Shown here one piece after another: positions 63,063 through 64,000 of a DNA stretch of 64,000 nucleotides. Position numbers and translations under genes: made by a program. Positions within the stretch are counted from its first letter, which is position 1, and each line of letters begins with the position of its first letter. Source of the DNA: Sphingomonadales bacterium (lineage in GTDB: Bacteria > Pseudomonadota > Alphaproteobacteria > Sphingomonadales > Sphingomonadaceae); the NCBI GenBank assembly GCA_027483465.1, contig JAIXUQ010000084.1, positions 62,001 through 126,000 of the forward strand, written 5' to 3'. The notes below the pieces were generated by a model. It was given only the letters and a program-made list of their open reading frames with translations. It was not told the DNA's origin and searched no databases.

Positions 63063-63604
63063 ACCCCCCGCTTCGGCGCGGCGAACACCCGGCGGATTTC
63101 GGGGATGAAGCTTTCGAGGCTGTCGACGTCGTAACCCGGGTCGAAGGCCGGGGCGTCCCATTTGTCGACGATCTTTTCGGCCATGGCGAACCAGGGCTGG
63201 CCGCGGTATTTTTCGCGGGCGTTGGGGTCCTTGCCCAGATGCTCGTAATAATAGCGGCCCTGGAAATCCTGGTGGTGGACGATGGCGTGGTAGATGTCGT
63301 CCGACACATAGGGTTTCAGCAGTTCACCGGCGATGGCGCCGTGGTTGGGGATGCTGAACAATTTGCCCAGATCATGGCAGAGCGCGGCCACCACCTCCTC
63401 GTCGCTCGCCCCGTCGCGGCGGGCGAGCGTGGCGGTCATCAGGCTGTGGACCAACTGGTTGGCGCCAAAGCCGACCTCGATGGCTTCCAGCCGGCGCAGG
63501 CTTTCGATGATCTGGTCGGCCGCGGCTGATTGCTGGTGCTTCTGATGCTCGGCGGCGATGTGCATCCAATCGTCCTTGGTGCCTTCGATCATGGTCTTGA
63601 ACAT
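63059..63604 (-). CDS. HD-domain protein (possible HD oxygenase or phosphohydrolase)
   Basis: The protein is 181 residues. Metal ligands of an HD domain are visible: HSLMTATLARRDG (His near 53), ALCHDLGKLFSIPNHG (HD near 77, then His) and IVHHQDF (near 110), with a C-terminal DKWDAPAFDPGYD. This layout recalls mixed-valent di-iron HD oxygenases (PhnZ, myo-inositol oxygenase) as well as simple phosphohydrolases. It is 17 bases downstream of the acyl-CoA synthetase gene and presumably co-transcribed with it. Confidence 0.82.
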   Translation of the reverse strand: MFKTMIEGTKDDWMHIAAEHQKHQQSAAADQIIESLRRLEAIEVGFGANQLVHSLMTATLARRDGASDEEVVAALCHDLGKLFSIPNHGAIAGELLKPYVSDDIYHAIVHHQDFQGRYYYEHLGKDPNAREKYRGQPWFAMAEKIVDKWDAPAFDPGYDVDSLESFIPEIRRVFAAPKRGV

Positions 63605-63621
63605 CGTGCGTCCTCCCCGAC

Positions 63622-64000
63622 TCAGGCCGCCCTGGCGGCCCAGATGTCACGATAGTGCTTGCGCAGGCTCACCTTGTCGATCTTGGCCGATCCCAGCTTG
63701 GGCAGCTGCTCGGGGCTGATCCACACCCTGGCCGGGATCTTGTAGGCGGCCAGATTGGTCTTGAGGAAATCGGTGAGCGCCGAAGGCTCCACCTGCTCGC
63801 CGGGCTTGGCATAGACGACCGCGCCGACGATTTCGCCCAGCCGTTCATCGGGCAGGCCAAACACGCTGCATTCGGCCACCGCCGGGTGGGCATAGATGGC
63901 GCCTTCCACCTCCTGGCAGCTGATATTCTCGCCGCCGCGGATGATGATGTCCTTCTTGCGGTCAACGATGAAAAGATAGCCTTCTTCGTCGAGATAGCCG
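63622..64000 (-). CDS. Acyl-CoA synthetase (AMP-binding), C-terminal fragment
   Basis: The gene enters from the right edge; about 125 C-terminal residues are visible. The A8 hinge motif (YLFIVDRKKDIIIRGGENIS) leads to EVEGAIYAHPAVAECSVFGLPDERLGE and the final PKLGSAKIDK, whose last lysine is the adenylation-step residue. This is the mobile C-terminal domain of ANL-superfamily acyl/aryl-CoA ligases. The substrate cannot be judged from this part. It is the first visible gene of a minus-strand pair with the HD protein. Confidence 0.9.
   Translation of the reverse strand, partial: GYLDEEGYLFIVDRKKDIIIRGGENISCQEVEGAIYAHPAVAECSVFGLPDERLGEIVGAVVYAKPGEQVEPSALTDFLKTNLAAYKIPARVWISPEQLPKLGSAKIDKVSLRKHYRDIWAARAA

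Overview
The window is high-GC, gene-dense bacterial chromosome from an alphaproteobacterium, most likely a member of the Sphingomonadales. The supporting evidence is gene content read directly from the sequence: an RNase E with an interrupted S1 domain, a COQ9-type ubiquinone protein, a ChvI/ChvG two-component system next to pckA and PTS-type phosphotransfer genes, CysI with DUF2849 and DUF934 partners in place of a CysJ flavoprotein, a pyrE-pdxJ-acpS-lepB operon, and many exported peptidases with a large TonB receptor. There is no rRNA, CRISPR array, insertion sequence or prophage. One tRNA (Thr-GGT) is present. Both ends cut genes: an APC permease on the left and an acyl-CoA synthetase on the right.

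Layout: 0-10 kb holds feoAB with a candidate Fur box, a COQ9 homologue, rpsU, an FKBP isomerase, the lepB-acpS-pdxJ-pyrE operon (minus strand), the (p)ppGpp enzyme and rpsD. 10-20 kb holds rpoZ, a DPP-IV-like peptidase, rne behind a 435-base leader, and a tightly overlapping sulfate-assimilation operon (SUMT, DUF2849, CysI, DUF934, CysH). 20-27 kb holds a nuclease-helicase of the DUF2075 type, a TonB receptor and pckA. 27-31.7 kb is a translationally coupled run chvI-chvG-[HprK/RapZ fusion]-EIIA(Man)-HPr, which joins envelope sensing to a regulatory PTS. 31.7-42 kb is mainly exported hydrolases (M28, oligopeptidase B, aminopeptidase P, M24) with an exported methyltransferase, a glutathione peroxidase, tRNA-Thr and an Lrp/AsnC regulator. 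42-52 kb holds a 2354-residue glycine-rich beta-helix/cadherin-like/RTX protein and, upstream on the same strand, a membrane-anchored SARP-type regulator. 52-60 kb holds a DUF885-like protein and a betaine-type ABC transporter (ATPase plus a fused permease-binding protein), then lnt and metK. 60-64 kb holds a small monooxygenase, a membrane protein, a KAP P-loop NTPase with a Clp-N-like front end and unusual base composition, an HD-domain protein and the acyl-CoA synthetase fragment.

The best candidates for something undescribed are: (1) the single-chain HPr kinase-RapZ fusion inside the ChvIG/PTS operon; (2) the Clp-N-like/KAP NTPase, whose base composition and architecture recall phage-exclusion proteins; (3) the PD-(D/E)XK-DUF2075 nuclease-helicase standing alone between housekeeping genes; and (4) the giant RTX protein with its own SARP-like regulator. 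All functional statements rest on motif reading; no database search was possible.
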